Source: Tulasnella sp. 424 (Eukaryota; Basidiomycota; Agaricomycetes; Cantharellales; Tulasnellaceae). From it: a stretch of 64,000 nucleotides of DNA. This document shows, one piece after another, positions 1-15,478 of this stretch. The stretch covers positions 186,001 through 250,000 of the forward strand of contig WSUB01000027.1 of NCBI GenBank assembly GCA_019633425.1, written 5' to 3'. Under the pieces are notes generated by a model that saw only the letters and a program-made list of their open reading frames with translations, was not told where the DNA came from and searched no databases. Numbering within the stretch: the stretch's first letter is position 1; every line of letters begins with the position of its first letter. A program made the position numbers and the translations under genes.

Positions 1-1113
1 GGATTCTGCGGAAAGGAAATATATTGCCACGACGGCACCACACATAGTGAAGAGTCGCGAGAAGGCGTGCTAATTCTTATTTCCGGGCTTCCAAGTTGGC
101 TGATGGTCAGCGCTGCAGGGCAGGTCGTCTTATGTTGCTCCAGTGTGAAAGTAGAGTTTGGCTTATCTAATGATGACCAACCCGTCACGCTCTCTAACAT
201 TTACGCTGGCTACGGATGACTAAAGGCTAATAGGTTGTGCCCAAATGAATATTAGAGGTTAGGCCCGGTTCACTCTCCCATATTTGCGGTGTGCTTTGCA
301 GACTTCATCGTGTCACCCGCCACTCGAGCCAAACTCGGAAGTTGTACGGAAACCTTCCGATGGGAAACGCCTCTTAATCGTATGTGATACCTACGAGACC
401 TTCCGTTAAATCGTGCCGAGTGCGTGGAAGAGACATTCTCCATTGTGAAGCTCCTGTTTCCTGCGAGGACGACACGGCGAACAATAACGGGTCTCCAGAC
501 GCCCCATACACATATACCGGCCTAATTCCCATATCAGCCTTGAATTAGAATCCAAGCCTTATATATCGTAATGGGAAAAAGAACGAAATCCCTCCCTCCA
601 CCTTGGTTATATTAATGGCAAGGCTCTTTGAATTCCGCTGGAATCTCACGGGCTGGGGATCCCCGAGAATCCGTGGACGGAAGCGCACCCCCCGGAGTGA
701 GAGTGCACGGTCTCAGATGGGATAGTTCGAGTGGACGGACATGTCGGGAACAACAAAGATGCCGTTTCGGCCGATCCAGCTCTGTGCTGAGTCGCGTCGA
801 GCGTACGTGATAGGGCTGCGCCGGCGCGGGTGAGCAAATACAGATTTCCTTGGGAGGTCCGTGAGCGAACAGCGTACCCAAGAGCGTCAAGCGGTCCGGT
901 GGGGAGGCTGGGGGTGGGGTAATCAAGTGCCGAATCTCCGTGGCGAAATGGTCGAGTCGGTTTCGGCGGACCCTGGGGAGCTGACCTCAAAAAGCCCACG
1001 GATCAGACTGACGAATATCGTTACTCATAGTCCCCCCGTCCTCTGATTCCTCCTTATTACCAATTCCACCCTCGACTCCCGCTTTTCGTCTTGATCGCAT
1101 CCTACATTCCATC
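1..1113. other. upstream intergenic region, no gene seen
   Basis: Both strands were read and no spliced or unspliced coding region with recognisable protein content was found. The last 100 bases before the 6-phosphogluconate dehydrogenase start are pyrimidine-rich (positions about 1035-1112), as is usual for a basidiomycete core promoter and 5' leader. Short reading frames here lack splice context and homology. Confidence 0.5.
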
Positions 1114-3154
1114 ATGTCTGAGGCAGTGTAAGTAAACGCGCCACCGTCGAGCGGGCATTGCGATATCAACTGCAACAAGACAAGATGACTGACAACTCTG
1201 CTCTCTTTGCGTGTATGCGCCATCGGAACGCTTTCTCAGAGCTGACATTGGTCTCATCGGTTTGGCCGTCATGGTAAGCCTGTCACGAACTCTCGATCCC
1301 ACATGGGCGAACTGTAATTGCTAACGGCTCATCGCCGCCAACTTGCGTCTCGTAGGGTCAAAACCTGATCCTTAACATGAACGACAAGGGATTCGTTGTC
1401 TGTGCCTACAACAGAACAACATCCAAGGTCGACGATTTCCTGGCTCACGAGGCTAAAGGTGGGTGATCGACTTCGAGGCGTCTTAATCTGGTCTGCCAAC
1501 CAAACAACCCTGACGCTGACCCTTTCCCATTCGCCCGGGTTAGGCACGAACGTCGTTGGCGCACATTCGATTAAAGAGCTCTGCGCGAAGCTCAAGAAGC
1601 CTCGACGAATCATCCTCCTCGTCAAAGCTGGCGACGCAGTTGATTCTTTCATCCAACAGCTCGAACCAGAACTTGAGAAGGGTGACATCATCATTGACGG
1701 TGGCAACTCTCACTTCCCCGACTCGATCCGTCGTTGCAAAGAGCTGGAAGCGAAGGGTCTCCTTTTCGTGGGATCTGGTGTTTCTGGAGGAGAGGAGGGT
1801 GCTCGGTATGGTCCAAGTTTGATGCCTGGTGGATCTACTGCTGCTTGGCCACACATCAAGGATATTTTCCAGAAGACCGCGGCCCAGGCTTACGGTACTC
1901 CTTGCTGCGACTGGGTCGGCGAGACCGGTTCCGGTCACTACGTCAAGATGGTCCACAACGGTATCGAATACGGCGACATGCAGCTTATTGCTGAGGCCTA
2001 CGATATCCTCAAGGTAAGTCCAGCTAGCGTAGTCGGATGTGAAATCGAGTTCTCACGAAGCCTACCTGCAGCGCGGTCTTGGATTGGACGAAGCTGAGAT
2101 TGCATCCATCTTTGAAAAGTGGAACAAGGGTGTCCTTGACTCATTCCTCATCGAAATTACCACCAACATTCTCAAGTTCAATGACGAGGACGGCGTACCG
2201 ATGGTGAACAAGATTCTCGACTCTGCAGGCCAAAAGGGCACTGGCAAGTGGACAGCCGTCGCCGCCCTCGACGCTGGCATGCCCGTGACCTTGATTGGCG
2301 AAGCTGTCTTCGCTCGTTGCTTGTCTTCGATCAAGGGCGAGCGAGAGCGTGCCAGCAAAGTCCTCTCTGGACCTCAAAAGGAGCCATTCCGTGGCGACAA
2401 GCAGCAATTCATCGACGACCTTGAACAAGCTCTCTATGCCTCTAAGCTCATCTCCTACACTCAGGGCTTCCTGTTGATGCGTGAAACTGCCAAGGAGGTA
2501 AGATGCTTTTGTGACCGAACGAAGGATACGACTTTAACGTCCCATTGAACCCAGATGAAATGGAACTTGAACTACGCCGGCATTGCACGCATGTGGAGAG
2601 GAGGATGCATCATCAAGGTGCGATCGCTTAAATTCAGTAAAGGGGCCCGTATTCTAACCAAATAATTGCAGAGCGTGTTCTTGAACGACATCGCTGCCGC
2701 TTACGAAAAGGACCTCAACGTCGAAAGCTTGTTGTTCGACGATTTCTTCAACAAAGCCATCCACAAGGCTCAGCCCGGATGGCGACGTGTCGTCGCACAG
2801 GCTGTCCTTTGGGGTGTTCCAACTCCGGCTTTCAGCACTGCTTTGGCTTTCTTCGATGGCTACCGCAGCGAGATTGTTCCTGCCAACATCATCCAAGCTC
2901 AGGTCAGTATGGACTTTACCCCTGAACAAATCTAGACCACTGAATAATTATCCATCTATAGCGAGATTACTTCGGTGCACACACTTTCAAGGTGTTGCCC
3001 GGCAAGGAAAACGACAAGCTCAAGCAAGGCGTCGATATTCGTAAGCACCTTCCACCATAATGCCGCATCACATCGACTGAGATGTTATGCCCCTACAGAC
3101 ATCAACTGGACTGGCCGCGGTGGCAACGTGTCTGCCTCGAGCTACAATGCTTGA
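1114..3154 (+). CDS. GND1: 6-phosphogluconate dehydrogenase, decarboxylating
   Basis: Oxidises and decarboxylates 6-phosphogluconate to ribulose 5-phosphate with NADP+ in the cytosolic oxidative pentose phosphate pathway. Nine exons: 1114-1127, 1240-1273, 1356-1458, 1544-2013, 2072-2497, 2555-2617, 2672-2902, 2962-3040, 3099-3154. Together they give 491 residues, the normal family length. The protein opens with MSEAVADIGLIGLAVMGQNL, which holds the Rossmann GxAxxGxN motif. IIDGGNSHFPDS, FVGSGVSGGEEGARYGPS and the signature GHYVKMVHNGIEYGDMQL follow, carrying the catalytic Lys and the substrate-binding His-Asn. The C-terminus GGNVSASSYNA is the substrate-binding tail of the neighbouring subunit. 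The first exon is only 14 nt, but the junction codon restores the conserved N-terminus. All introns are GT-AG. No irregularity is seen. Confidence 0.98.
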
Positions 3155-3532
3155 TCTCCTTTTCCCTCTTCGCCCTCAGTAGTCAATTAGTAGTTGTTCA
3201 TTTTGGTACAGAATGAAATAGTCGTCGAATTGTCCCGTTTTCATTTCCTACCATACCGGAGCCGGCGTTCCTATGACGTAGGATTTGGCCGTTAAATGAC
3301 GAGGCTGACAAATCAAACCGTGGGAGATCGATGCAGCCCCACACTCACTGACGAAAAGCCACAACTACTGTCACTACGCTCCCTCCACCAACGAAAACCT
3401 CACACCCTCGTACTCTGATCTAGACTACCAAACTACTAGACTCATAATAATTATCTATAAAGGACGGACGTCGTCCAGTCCCTCCCTCCACTCAATCCGC
3501 TCGCGGAGACTTCAACCAACCCGCTCCACCCG
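3155..3532. other. intergenic region and PTP promoter
   Basis: This 378-base spacer between two genes of the same strand holds the 3' end of GND1 and the promoter of the phosphatase gene. No coding region was seen. The only clear signal is the TATA-like element listed separately. Confidence 0.5.
3454..3463 (+). promoter_or_regulatory. TATA-like element of the PTP gene
   Basis: TCTATAAAGG lies about 75 bases upstream of the ATG at 3533 and is followed by a CT-rich leader, typical of a fungal TATA box plus initiator region. Position and motif are seen; function is inferred. Confidence 0.45.
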
Positions 3533-7465
<3,933 letters not shown>

Positions 7466-9519
7466 TTCACATGTACATTCGTCATCCACTCCGTCACCGT
7501 TGCCGCAGCTGATTTGTCGCTTTCTTGTTGTTTTACCTGGTCCTTGGGTTTACTTCTCCGTTGTTCTTTCTTTTTCTCTTCAAGGGTTTCCTACACCATT
7601 CTTTTGGGCATATCACTCGCGTCATTCACGAAACTCGTTGTAGCATTGTGCTTTGTATTCTCACACACACCCCACTCAATCGATTGCATATTTGGATTCG
7701 GGATTGGAAGCCACTGGCTGACACCAGTAGTCCTCGAACGTCTTATCTTGGCATAGGTCAGTGTATTAAGATCGTCCACACCGTCCATCATGTACGATAT
7801 GAGCAATTAGGACTGTTAGTCGCCGACAGGAAAGGATGGTGGCAATGGGCCAAATAAAGCGTCGACTAACGGCAGAACGCCCTGCAACCCTAGATGGAAC
7901 GCCGAATACAATAGCGATCTGGAACACCTCCCTTACATTTGTTTGGTCTTGGCTACTTAAGGAAAATATCTTGTCCCGATAAAACACGAAAAGCGATGGC
8001 GGCGGAAGCTGTGCAGGGTCAAACCAGATCCACACCAGCTTTATCTCAAGCATGGGTAGCATGATTGCCGGGTGGTGGTTCCATGTGGACTAAAGTAAAT
8101 ATGGGACCTTTGGACCTGGTCCTGAAGAGCATCCCGTATAGTGTAGGCGCATTTCATCGCCGGCAACGAACGTGTACGCCACCTTTCTTGAGGCGCTTTA
8201 CGCGAGTTTCCTAGCACACCGGGTCCAGGAGCGTAGGTGCATTCATGGACGCAAAAAAATATAGACCATCTAATCCTCTTGTATTGATTGGGTGGGGCAC
8301 GCATTTAGTTGGAGAATTGCATCTTTTAGCTCCAATCTCCTAACCAGCCGTAAAGGTAAGAAACATCACCCCGAAACTGCTCGATGCAGAATTAACCACG
8401 GTCGGTTAAATTGTAGATTAAGGAGTGGGTTAAAGGGAGTTCGCCACGTGCTTTAGCGTTGAGTTTGACTAGTCTGGGCGCCGGACTTGGGGGCAAAATC
8501 CGACGACAGTGATTTAATGGTACCTCCACGGCAGGTCTTATAACCACGCCTGCTTCCCCAAGCCGCCATGAGACGTGTCACGAGAGCCTGAGCCGATCGT
8601 TGAGAAGGGATTTTTAAAGGTCGCCGAAATGGCCATCAGGAAGGGTCGGTCATTCTTGCACTCCGCCCAACGGCCGAAGGTGCGTTGCTACCCTGCAGAC
8701 TGGGAACCGGACGAGCCGCGGATAGGCGCTTAGAATATCGCACCCGGTTGCATCACTTGACGACGTGCAGCTACGTTCGGCGGATGTTGCAAAGGTCTCA
8801 CGCTGTGAGCTGCTTTCCGGGGATCACATTATTTTGACAAACACCGCACGCCACTGGTGCGGCTCTCATGACTTTTAGCCGTACTACGTTGTTTCTAGTG
8901 CATGATGAGCTCGGAGATGACAGCAAAGGGACTCACGACAGCAAACACGGAAATCCGAGTGAAAAGGTGAGGTCGAACACGAACAGGGTTGGTGGCGCAG
9001 GAGTCGAAAGCTTGCTGTCCCTCGCGCAAATCTCTACCAACGACAGAGCACACTAACAAGAGTAAACCATGATCTCAAGGCTCACCCGTGAAATATGCTG
9101 AGATATAGCACGCCATGCGAGCCGTCTGAACCGAAGTGCTGGATCAGGCCAGTGCGGTGAAGCGTTCAGGGACAGTGTGTGTAAACATTGTGGACAAGCT
9201 CTAGAGGCAATTCAGTAAACCTCCGAAAATCTCGACTTTGCCACTCGCAATCTTAGGGAATAGTCCCTCATCTCAGAGAGCGGGTTTTCAGTGGGCCTTT
9301 GTTCCAAGGTTTGCATGCCCCGCTTCCAGGGTCGCTCTACGCCACTTCTAGTGCCCGCTTTCCTGAAAGACATAGTCGGTCAGGGGGGTCCTTCCTATTT
9401 AAGTGCACTCGATTTGCCGTTCCTACGACCTCTTTCATACTACACATCCGCCGCGTTTGCGAGGTGAAGCATCGCCCCGTTGCACACACCTCTGCTACTC
9501 GATCAGCACCACACAATCC
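7466..9519. other. intergenic region, no gene seen
   Basis: About 2 kb between two plus-strand genes. Short reading frames on both strands lack splice-site support, compositional bias or family motifs. The distal part should hold the promoter of the forkhead gene: a CTATTTAAG element lies near 9395, about 120 bases before its ATG. No repeats or RNA genes were recognised. Confidence 0.5.
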
Positions 9520-10689
9520 ATGGATTACGCATTCGGCTATACGGAAGGACGGTATCCCTCCTCAGCTGCTTATTATCATGATGGACCAACACATGCCATC
9601 TACCAGCAGTCCTCCGTCCATCAGCTCGCACCCCCTCCGCCGCTCCAACCCATGTCGCCCGAGTTCCAAAAGCCTGTAGAGGTGCCTTCCGCCAGATATA
9701 CCACCTACACGCAGTCTCAATCTTCTAATGGGGCTCCGCTCATTGCCTCCGGTGGTCGGTGGGGAGTCCAGCCGCCATTGAAACACGACACCGCGATCTC
9801 CGAATCGTCGCCCCTCCCATCACATCCCCTTCGTCCAGCAGAGTACGCCCACTATCGAAGTACATCGTCGTGGTCAATTCAGTCCAATAACGATTCGTAT
9901 CCGGCCTCCTATACTCGATCCGACTCGAGTTTCCCGCAATCCAGTGTCGCTGCTCCAGGCCGCGCTGAATACGAAGCGGCGGAATACAGTGCTCAATCTC
10001 CTTCGGTAGATGCTGAACAAGACAGTGAGAATGACTTTCATCCCTCTGGTCGCCCGCGAAAGGGGCTGTGGGCATTGGTCGATGCCCCGAACAACAACAC
10101 CGGGAATCCCGGATACTCTATCAAGGTTCGTCGAGAGGGGACCGTCCTCCGACAGATAAATGCTCACTCTCAGCGACTCTAGGTGCTCATGGAATATGCC
10201 ATCAAGGGGAGCTCGCGCGGAAAGCTTTCACTCCAGGAGATCTACCTCGCGGTAGAGGAACGATACCCGATCTTCAAAACGTCGTTTGGTCAAAATTGGA
10301 GGTACGCGAATCTCGAGTCTCTAATCCTCCTGAGTCACCTCTGACCGTGGAGATAAAGGAACTCTGCGCGACATGATATATCTATGGATCCGCGTTTCAA
10401 GAACGTGCCTCGAGGTCCGGGAGAGCCTGGTAAAGGCGGTCTCTGGATGTTCGACGAAAACGCCCCACCCAAGCCGAGGAAACCCAGAAAGAAAAGGGGT
10501 ACCCAAGAGAAGGTGGCAAGCAGTCCTGTCGCTCCAGAGAACTCTCCGTATGCGTTGGCTCGACCGCGTCCTATTCGACCTCGTGATTCCGCGCCGTACC
10601 CCCAGAGGAGGCCAGAACACATGTTCCCCCCGCAGAGCGGTGGAATGACACTGCCAGGCGTCGAGAACCTCTTTCAGCAGTCACTGTAA
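9520..10689 (+). CDS. forkhead-domain transcription factor
   Basis: Predicted nuclear DNA-binding protein of 351 residues. Exons 9520-10125, 10183-10301, 10359-10689. The first 195 residues are low-complexity (Ser, Pro, Tyr, Gln). The forkhead core follows: VLMEYAIKGSSRGKLSLQEIY (helix 1), then NWRNSARHDISMDPRF, the recognition-helix segment equivalent to canonical NSIRHNLS, then GKGGLWMFDENA, the wing with the conserved Trp. A basic stretch, PRKPRKKRG, follows and could be a nuclear localisation signal. The ATG at 9520 gives MDYAFGY; no upstream exon is needed. The intron at 10302-10358 interrupts the Arg codon just before NSARH in phase 2. The same position and phase occurs in three other forkhead genes here. 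Target genes cannot be told from sequence. Confidence 0.9.
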
Positions 10690-10844
10690 ACTTTCATACC
10701 GTAATACAAGCCGGATCTCGCAGAGAGTGCGACGAGTAGACATTCCCCGGTTATGTTTTCGCCAATCCACATATCATGTATTCGACATTCTACGCTGTAT
10801 CAACTCTTGTGTATGTGCCATGATTTCAATCTAGACTATGCCCG

Positions 10845-12684
10845 TCAGCCTCCCCGTTCGCGTGCTTGAACGTCCAGGCACTTGCGGAGCCCATAACGCG
10901 TTTCGCCGACCCTCCACCCATCCTGTCCGCCGGCTTCCAATGATGAAGAAAAGTACGGATGCACGCAAGCTTTTGCTATAGACCCGAATAGGTCATCAAG
11001 AATCCAGCCCAATCTTGGTCCTGTCATCTCGATCGCGGGCTCGGCGTTGAGTTCGAGGATGCTGACTACCAATTCTCCAGATTCACCGTGCGATACGAGA
11101 AGGTCGACTCCAAAGAGCTCGAATGCGTTGGGCAGAGGCTATAGAAAAAAAACAAGAGGAGAAGGATGAGTCATCCATAATGCCATCTAGATTTTTTTTC
11201 GCTCGAAATCCACTTTGCACCTGAAAGTGTACAGGAGAGGCTAGAGCCGCTGTAAACGTCTCTCCTAGCACGACCGAAACTTGGTTCATGACATCGTCGA
11301 TATTAATTTGTGTAAGCTTTTGACCATTCCATGTTGGGTCATTGGAGTAGATTGTACATCCGACTAGCTCGGACAGCAGCCTGACGCTCCCCTCCGTATC
11401 TGGTCCATCGTGCTGTAGACACGTATTGGTTAAGTGAGGTGCCAGATCCAGTTCGTCGATCTCGGGCGAGATAGTCTTGACCTCAGATTGGGGATCTTCA
11501 TCGGCGGTGGCCTGATGTTGAGGTGAGGGACCAGTTTGTGTACGCTCGCCGGGAGAACGGTAGGGCATCGCGGCGAACAGGGCCAAGACATGGGGACTGA
11601 AAAAAACCTTCAGCGCCCCGTTGGCCACGCAATAAACCCGCAGGTGGAACTAAAAGGGACGTATGAGTATTTTACAGAACCGCCACGCCTGCGCCTGAGT
11701 CAGTACCTTCTTTCCTGCTCCCAGACCAGATTTCGCCGATCCTGCCCCGCCGGCGATGTCGGCTTCAGCCGGATCGAGCAGGAGTGGAGCGGATAGATAT
11801 TCCTCAATAGAGTGTGTAAGCATTGTATAGTTTGTAGAGTCATGACCGCAAGGGCTGCTACCTGGATGACGAAGTGCCGCAGTTGGGATGTGGACACTCT
11901 GGTATTTCCCTCTTCCTCTTCAGAGTTCCTGCTCGGCTCTTGGTCGTTTTCTTCCTCTTCATCTGATGATTCATCATCTTCAAAAGACTGGAATATCTGG
12001 GACAATTCCTCCCGAGTCCGAAATAGCCGGATGCCCATCCCACGATCTGCCATCCCTGGTTTCAGGATCCACCATCTCTTTGACGACGGATTTTCATCAT
12101 TGGCTTCATCTCCGAGGTCGATGAGTTCACCGAGATCATACAGCTCGTCGGCCCAGAGCTCGTCCAGTTCGTCGGCGAACGCGATGTCAATAGACCAAGT
12201 TTTGGGGACCGCCCAAGTCAACGGGCTTTCAGGGTGTTTGGTGAGGTAATTGACAAAAGTTTGTTGGTAAAGAAAGTGTTTACGGATGAGAGCCTTGCGG
12301 ATCGTGTATGACGAAGATAAGACGTGCAAGTGAGAAGGAAGTCGGTTGGAATGAGTGGGTTCGTCGCGTTTTTGAGGCTATGAGGAACGGTGTGTACTCC
12401 GAAGGTCAACGTTTCCTGATTTGGTATAAAAGCCCAAACCGTAAACTGACAGATAATAATGAGGCTCTTAGAGTAAGATCGTGCAGAATTACGTCATATG
12501 TACTCCATTGCAGAATGTTGAGGTCCGAGCCAGGTTCGGTGGCATTGGCCACTAAGGCTTCGACTTCCTCTGCAGAGGTGTAAAAAGTGATATCTATCCC
12601 TGGAAGGGATTTGAGAAGGGATTTCCTAACAAGAGTATCGAAAAATTCGGATGACCAGGAAACGAACGCGACGAGTTTGGTCAT
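10845..12684 (-). CDS. tubulin-tyrosine ligase family protein, Pby1-like
   Basis: ATP-grasp ligase-fold protein of the TTL family, related to budding yeast Pby1; the yeast enzyme's substrate is not firmly known. Five exons on the minus strand, 12684-12451, 12377-11862, 11802-11707, 11649-11221 and 11138-10845, all joined in phase 0; 522 residues. The N-terminal 100 residues resemble the SurE-like/TTL linker of Pby1 (MTKLVAFVSWSS). SSSYTIRKALIRKHFL marks entry to the TTL domain. WWILKPGMADRGMGIRLF is the nucleotide-binding segment, FHLRVYCVANG the core strand, and ELFGVDLLV plus LELNAEPAIEMTG the Mg2+-binding C-terminal segment with Glu-x-Asn. An acidic Asp/Glu run (SFEDDESSDEEEEND) interrupts the domain after the nucleotide loop. 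It is divergently arranged with MMM1, 121 bp apart. Confidence 0.9.
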
Positions 12685-12805
12685 GGCTGGCAATAAAGGA
12701 AATAGTCGAGAACGGGGGCGTGCGATTCGCGGTGGTGGTTGCTTGTTTGTTTCAATCTGGGCTGCTCTGCAGGCACCATTTCCGGCTCGTCGGGCAAAGG
12801 CAAAA
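12685..12805. promoter_or_regulatory. shared divergent promoter, TTL-like gene / MMM1
   Basis: Only 121 bp separate the two start codons, so both core promoters and both 5' leaders must lie here or overlap the genes. No clear TATA box was seen on either strand. Confidence 0.5.
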
Positions 12806-13961
12806 ATGCCAACTATCTTCTCATTGACACCCACATTTACTCAAGGCCTTATAATCGGACAAGTTTCAATACTTCTGCTTCTCGCTCTCATATTGAGATA
12901 TCTGTTTCTTGAACCTGCGGTTTCTTCACGGCCACCGAGTCTCCCCGCACTCGCGGCAGCGGCGAGGCAGCACGAAACATCGCGATCCACCAGCAAGGAA
13001 GATGCCTCAGAAGCAGATGATCCACCGCCTGCTGAAACGGCAGAGTGGTTTAACGTTATTTTGCAAAATGTCAGTGCCCTCAATTCGCCATTTACCTTGG
13101 TGTAGGACGGGAGCTCATTGCGGCGGCCGTGGATATCGCGTAAAAGATAGCTCAAGCATATAGACAACAAATTAGAAACACGCTAGAAGGTCCAGCCGGT
13201 GATGAAGCCGCCCGGAAACGGGTGGAAGGTTGGCTGAATGATCGGCGGAGCGTTTCGCTTTTGGTAAGCATCTTCTCTCGATATGTCCCGCGCTCGGCAG
13301 CTCATGGAATTTTCGTACTCTCAGGACGCGATAAAAGTGCATGCTATCGACGTTGGAACAGGAGCACCTAAACTGGTCCGAGCACGAATTTTGGCACCCG
13401 ACAAGCAGTGTGCGACCTCGGTAAGACCTTTTGGCTCAAAGTCCCCACTTGACCGATGTGCTGATGATTACCTCTTCTTTCACACTCTGACAGAGAATCG
13501 AATGTCACCTGGCATACACTGACGATGTCAGCCTCTCACTTTCAACCTCGCTCCTGCTTCATTACCCAACACCATCATTTGCACGATTACCCGTGTCACT
13601 GACGGTTTCCTCGATCGATTTTGCGGCCAAGGTATCGCGGGTTCTTTTATTTCGTTTGAACCATTTACTCCAACTGAACGAAACGCATCCGCTTTCCTTC
13701 GATCCCCAGGTCACCGTGACGCCCCCATTACCTTCAGACCCATCTCCATGTCTGACCTTGACACTCGATCCATCATTTACACTTGACATCAAAACCAATT
13801 CGCTTCTAGGATCTCGAGCTAAGCTCTCGGATGTGCCGAAAGTGCATGAGCTTATTGCTCAGCGGATACGGAGTTCGCTCGCGTCACGGGGAACGTGGAA
13901 GATCCTTCTACCAGGTGTTCGAGCTAAAGATGTCGTGGATATGTTGGAGAAGAAGCAGTAA
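12806..13961 (+). CDS. MMM1: maintenance of mitochondrial morphology protein 1, ERMES subunit
   Basis: ER-anchored subunit of the ER-mitochondria encounter structure, moving phospholipids between the two membranes. Exons 12806-13069, 13147-13263, 13325-13420, 13494-13631, 13710-13961; 288 residues. The start MPTIFSLTPTFTQGLIIGQ and the hydrophobic helix after it (VSILLLLALILRYLFL) form the ER membrane anchor, matching Mmm1 proteins. The SMP lipid-transfer domain begins at ETAEWFNVILQN and includes the IAQAYRQQIRNTLEGPAGDEAARKR region (given here only as positions about 83-113), then LAYTDDVSLSLSTSLLLHYP and SFTLDIKTNSLLGSRAKL. It ends with a canonical SMP C-terminal helix. The last intron is 78 nt, divisible by three and free of stops, so a retained-intron form would stay in frame. 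I favour splicing because the joined sequence VTVTPPLPSDP aligns with the family. Confidence 0.93.
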
Positions 13962-15478
13962 AGCATCTGCCGCCAGCGCATATTTAATTACAATATTGTA
14001 CGGTATTATCAAGACGCTATTCATTTTTGTGGTGTGCATTCCAGTGTGCCGAGGGCGTCGCCTTTGTCTTCTGATGAGACTGTGCAAGTGATCGCTCGAT
14101 TGCTTTCGGGCTGAATACCATCATCGGTTCGTGGCTATGCGGTGGTCGGTGCTTGGCTTGCCTGCCGTTGGTGAGTCCCGGTCGGTGCAAGTGGGAAGAG
14201 AGTTATGTAAATAGCGTTGACCGCACGCGGCCCAGTTCTTTCCAAAACAACGCATTAGTCGGAGGGATATGTGCCGTAGGTCAGCAATCTGTAGATGCCG
14301 AGGGGATTTAAAATGTATCGATCGTTGGTAAGGCGGTTGTTTGGTTCATACGAGCTGTTTTTCCACGGTCCGCCAGCAGAAACCCGAAGTGGATTGCTTT
14401 GTCAGCAAAAGCTCTCAAAAAACTTGGCGAGTTGGCTTAGTATCGAATCATTGTGAAGCATTGGACAAAGCAAAGTTTTGCTTGCACTCGGGACATATCC
14501 AACGTTTGTTGCGCTAGGACATAAAGAACATTCTCTACCTATGCATTCTGGCTGAAGTGCAGTCTGGGCTACATTGCGCACCGAGGGCGCCCGCCTGTCG
14601 CCAAAAGCCCACGAGAGGGCAGAAGGAAGCGCGAATTACGCGAATGGCTGAGTTTAGTTGATGACAGGGCGATGAAGTTTTCACGTTCTGCTTCCTGTCG
14701 GTTGCTGGTTGCTTTGTTTGTTTGTCGGGGGCTTCGACTTCTTTTCGGTTGCGCGGGCGGGGTTGCTTTGAGAGGCGAAAAGTACGTACTGTTCTTATCG
14801 ATCTCTAATAGACGCCTCGGAATACTTGATATAGATGAGGATCCTGCAGGCAGTCAGGATAATGAATGCAGATGTTTGCTGCGCGAAGGGAGTCAAGAGA
14901 CAGGGGGGTTTCGGGGTCCGTCGGAGGGATTGTGCCTGAACAGGTGGGGAAAGGGTGACGTGTCCGTTTTGATGTCGACTGACACAGGGTTAAACACAAG
15001 ATTTCGAGTATCGATGGCTTACAACGCACTCCGAAAAGGAATCTAGGTGGCGATCAAGGTCGATAGAGCGCAGAAATAGTGGATAGAAAGCGAGAAATGA
15101 CCCGATGGCGGGCACTGAAAGGCGGAGTGAAAACTTTCGCCTGACTCACCCCCTTAGGGACATAGCACCACACATTCTCTGCGCGTTTTCGATGAGAGAC
15201 CAAGATCAGAAGCGATCTGAAGACGATGGCATAGGTCCGAGTCGTCTAAAAAGCCATCGACACTGCTGTCTGGGACGATGAGGGTGGTGGGGAAGTTGTT
15301 TGTTCATGTGGCACCATGTTATTTGCAGAGGATGATAAATGGCGTCCTGTGGTTCTGAGTTCGGTTTTGCACCGTGAAAAAATCGCCCCCCTCTGTTCTC
15401 CCCTTCCCCTCACATTTTTGTCCCTTCTCACGCTCATCCCTTACACCTCCAAACACAGCCCGCAAACTCTAGACTGGA
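13962..15478. other. intergenic region, no gene seen
   Basis: About 1.5 kb between MMM1 and the BET gene. Short reading frames are present but none has splice context or recognisable domains. Positions 15370-15475 become strongly CT-rich just before the BET start codon, consistent with a core promoter. Confidence 0.5.

Noticed and set aside
14672..15046. 125-codon open frame between MMM1 and BDF1
   Set aside because: No recognisable motif, no splice signals giving extension, and overlapping frames on the other strand look equally good.
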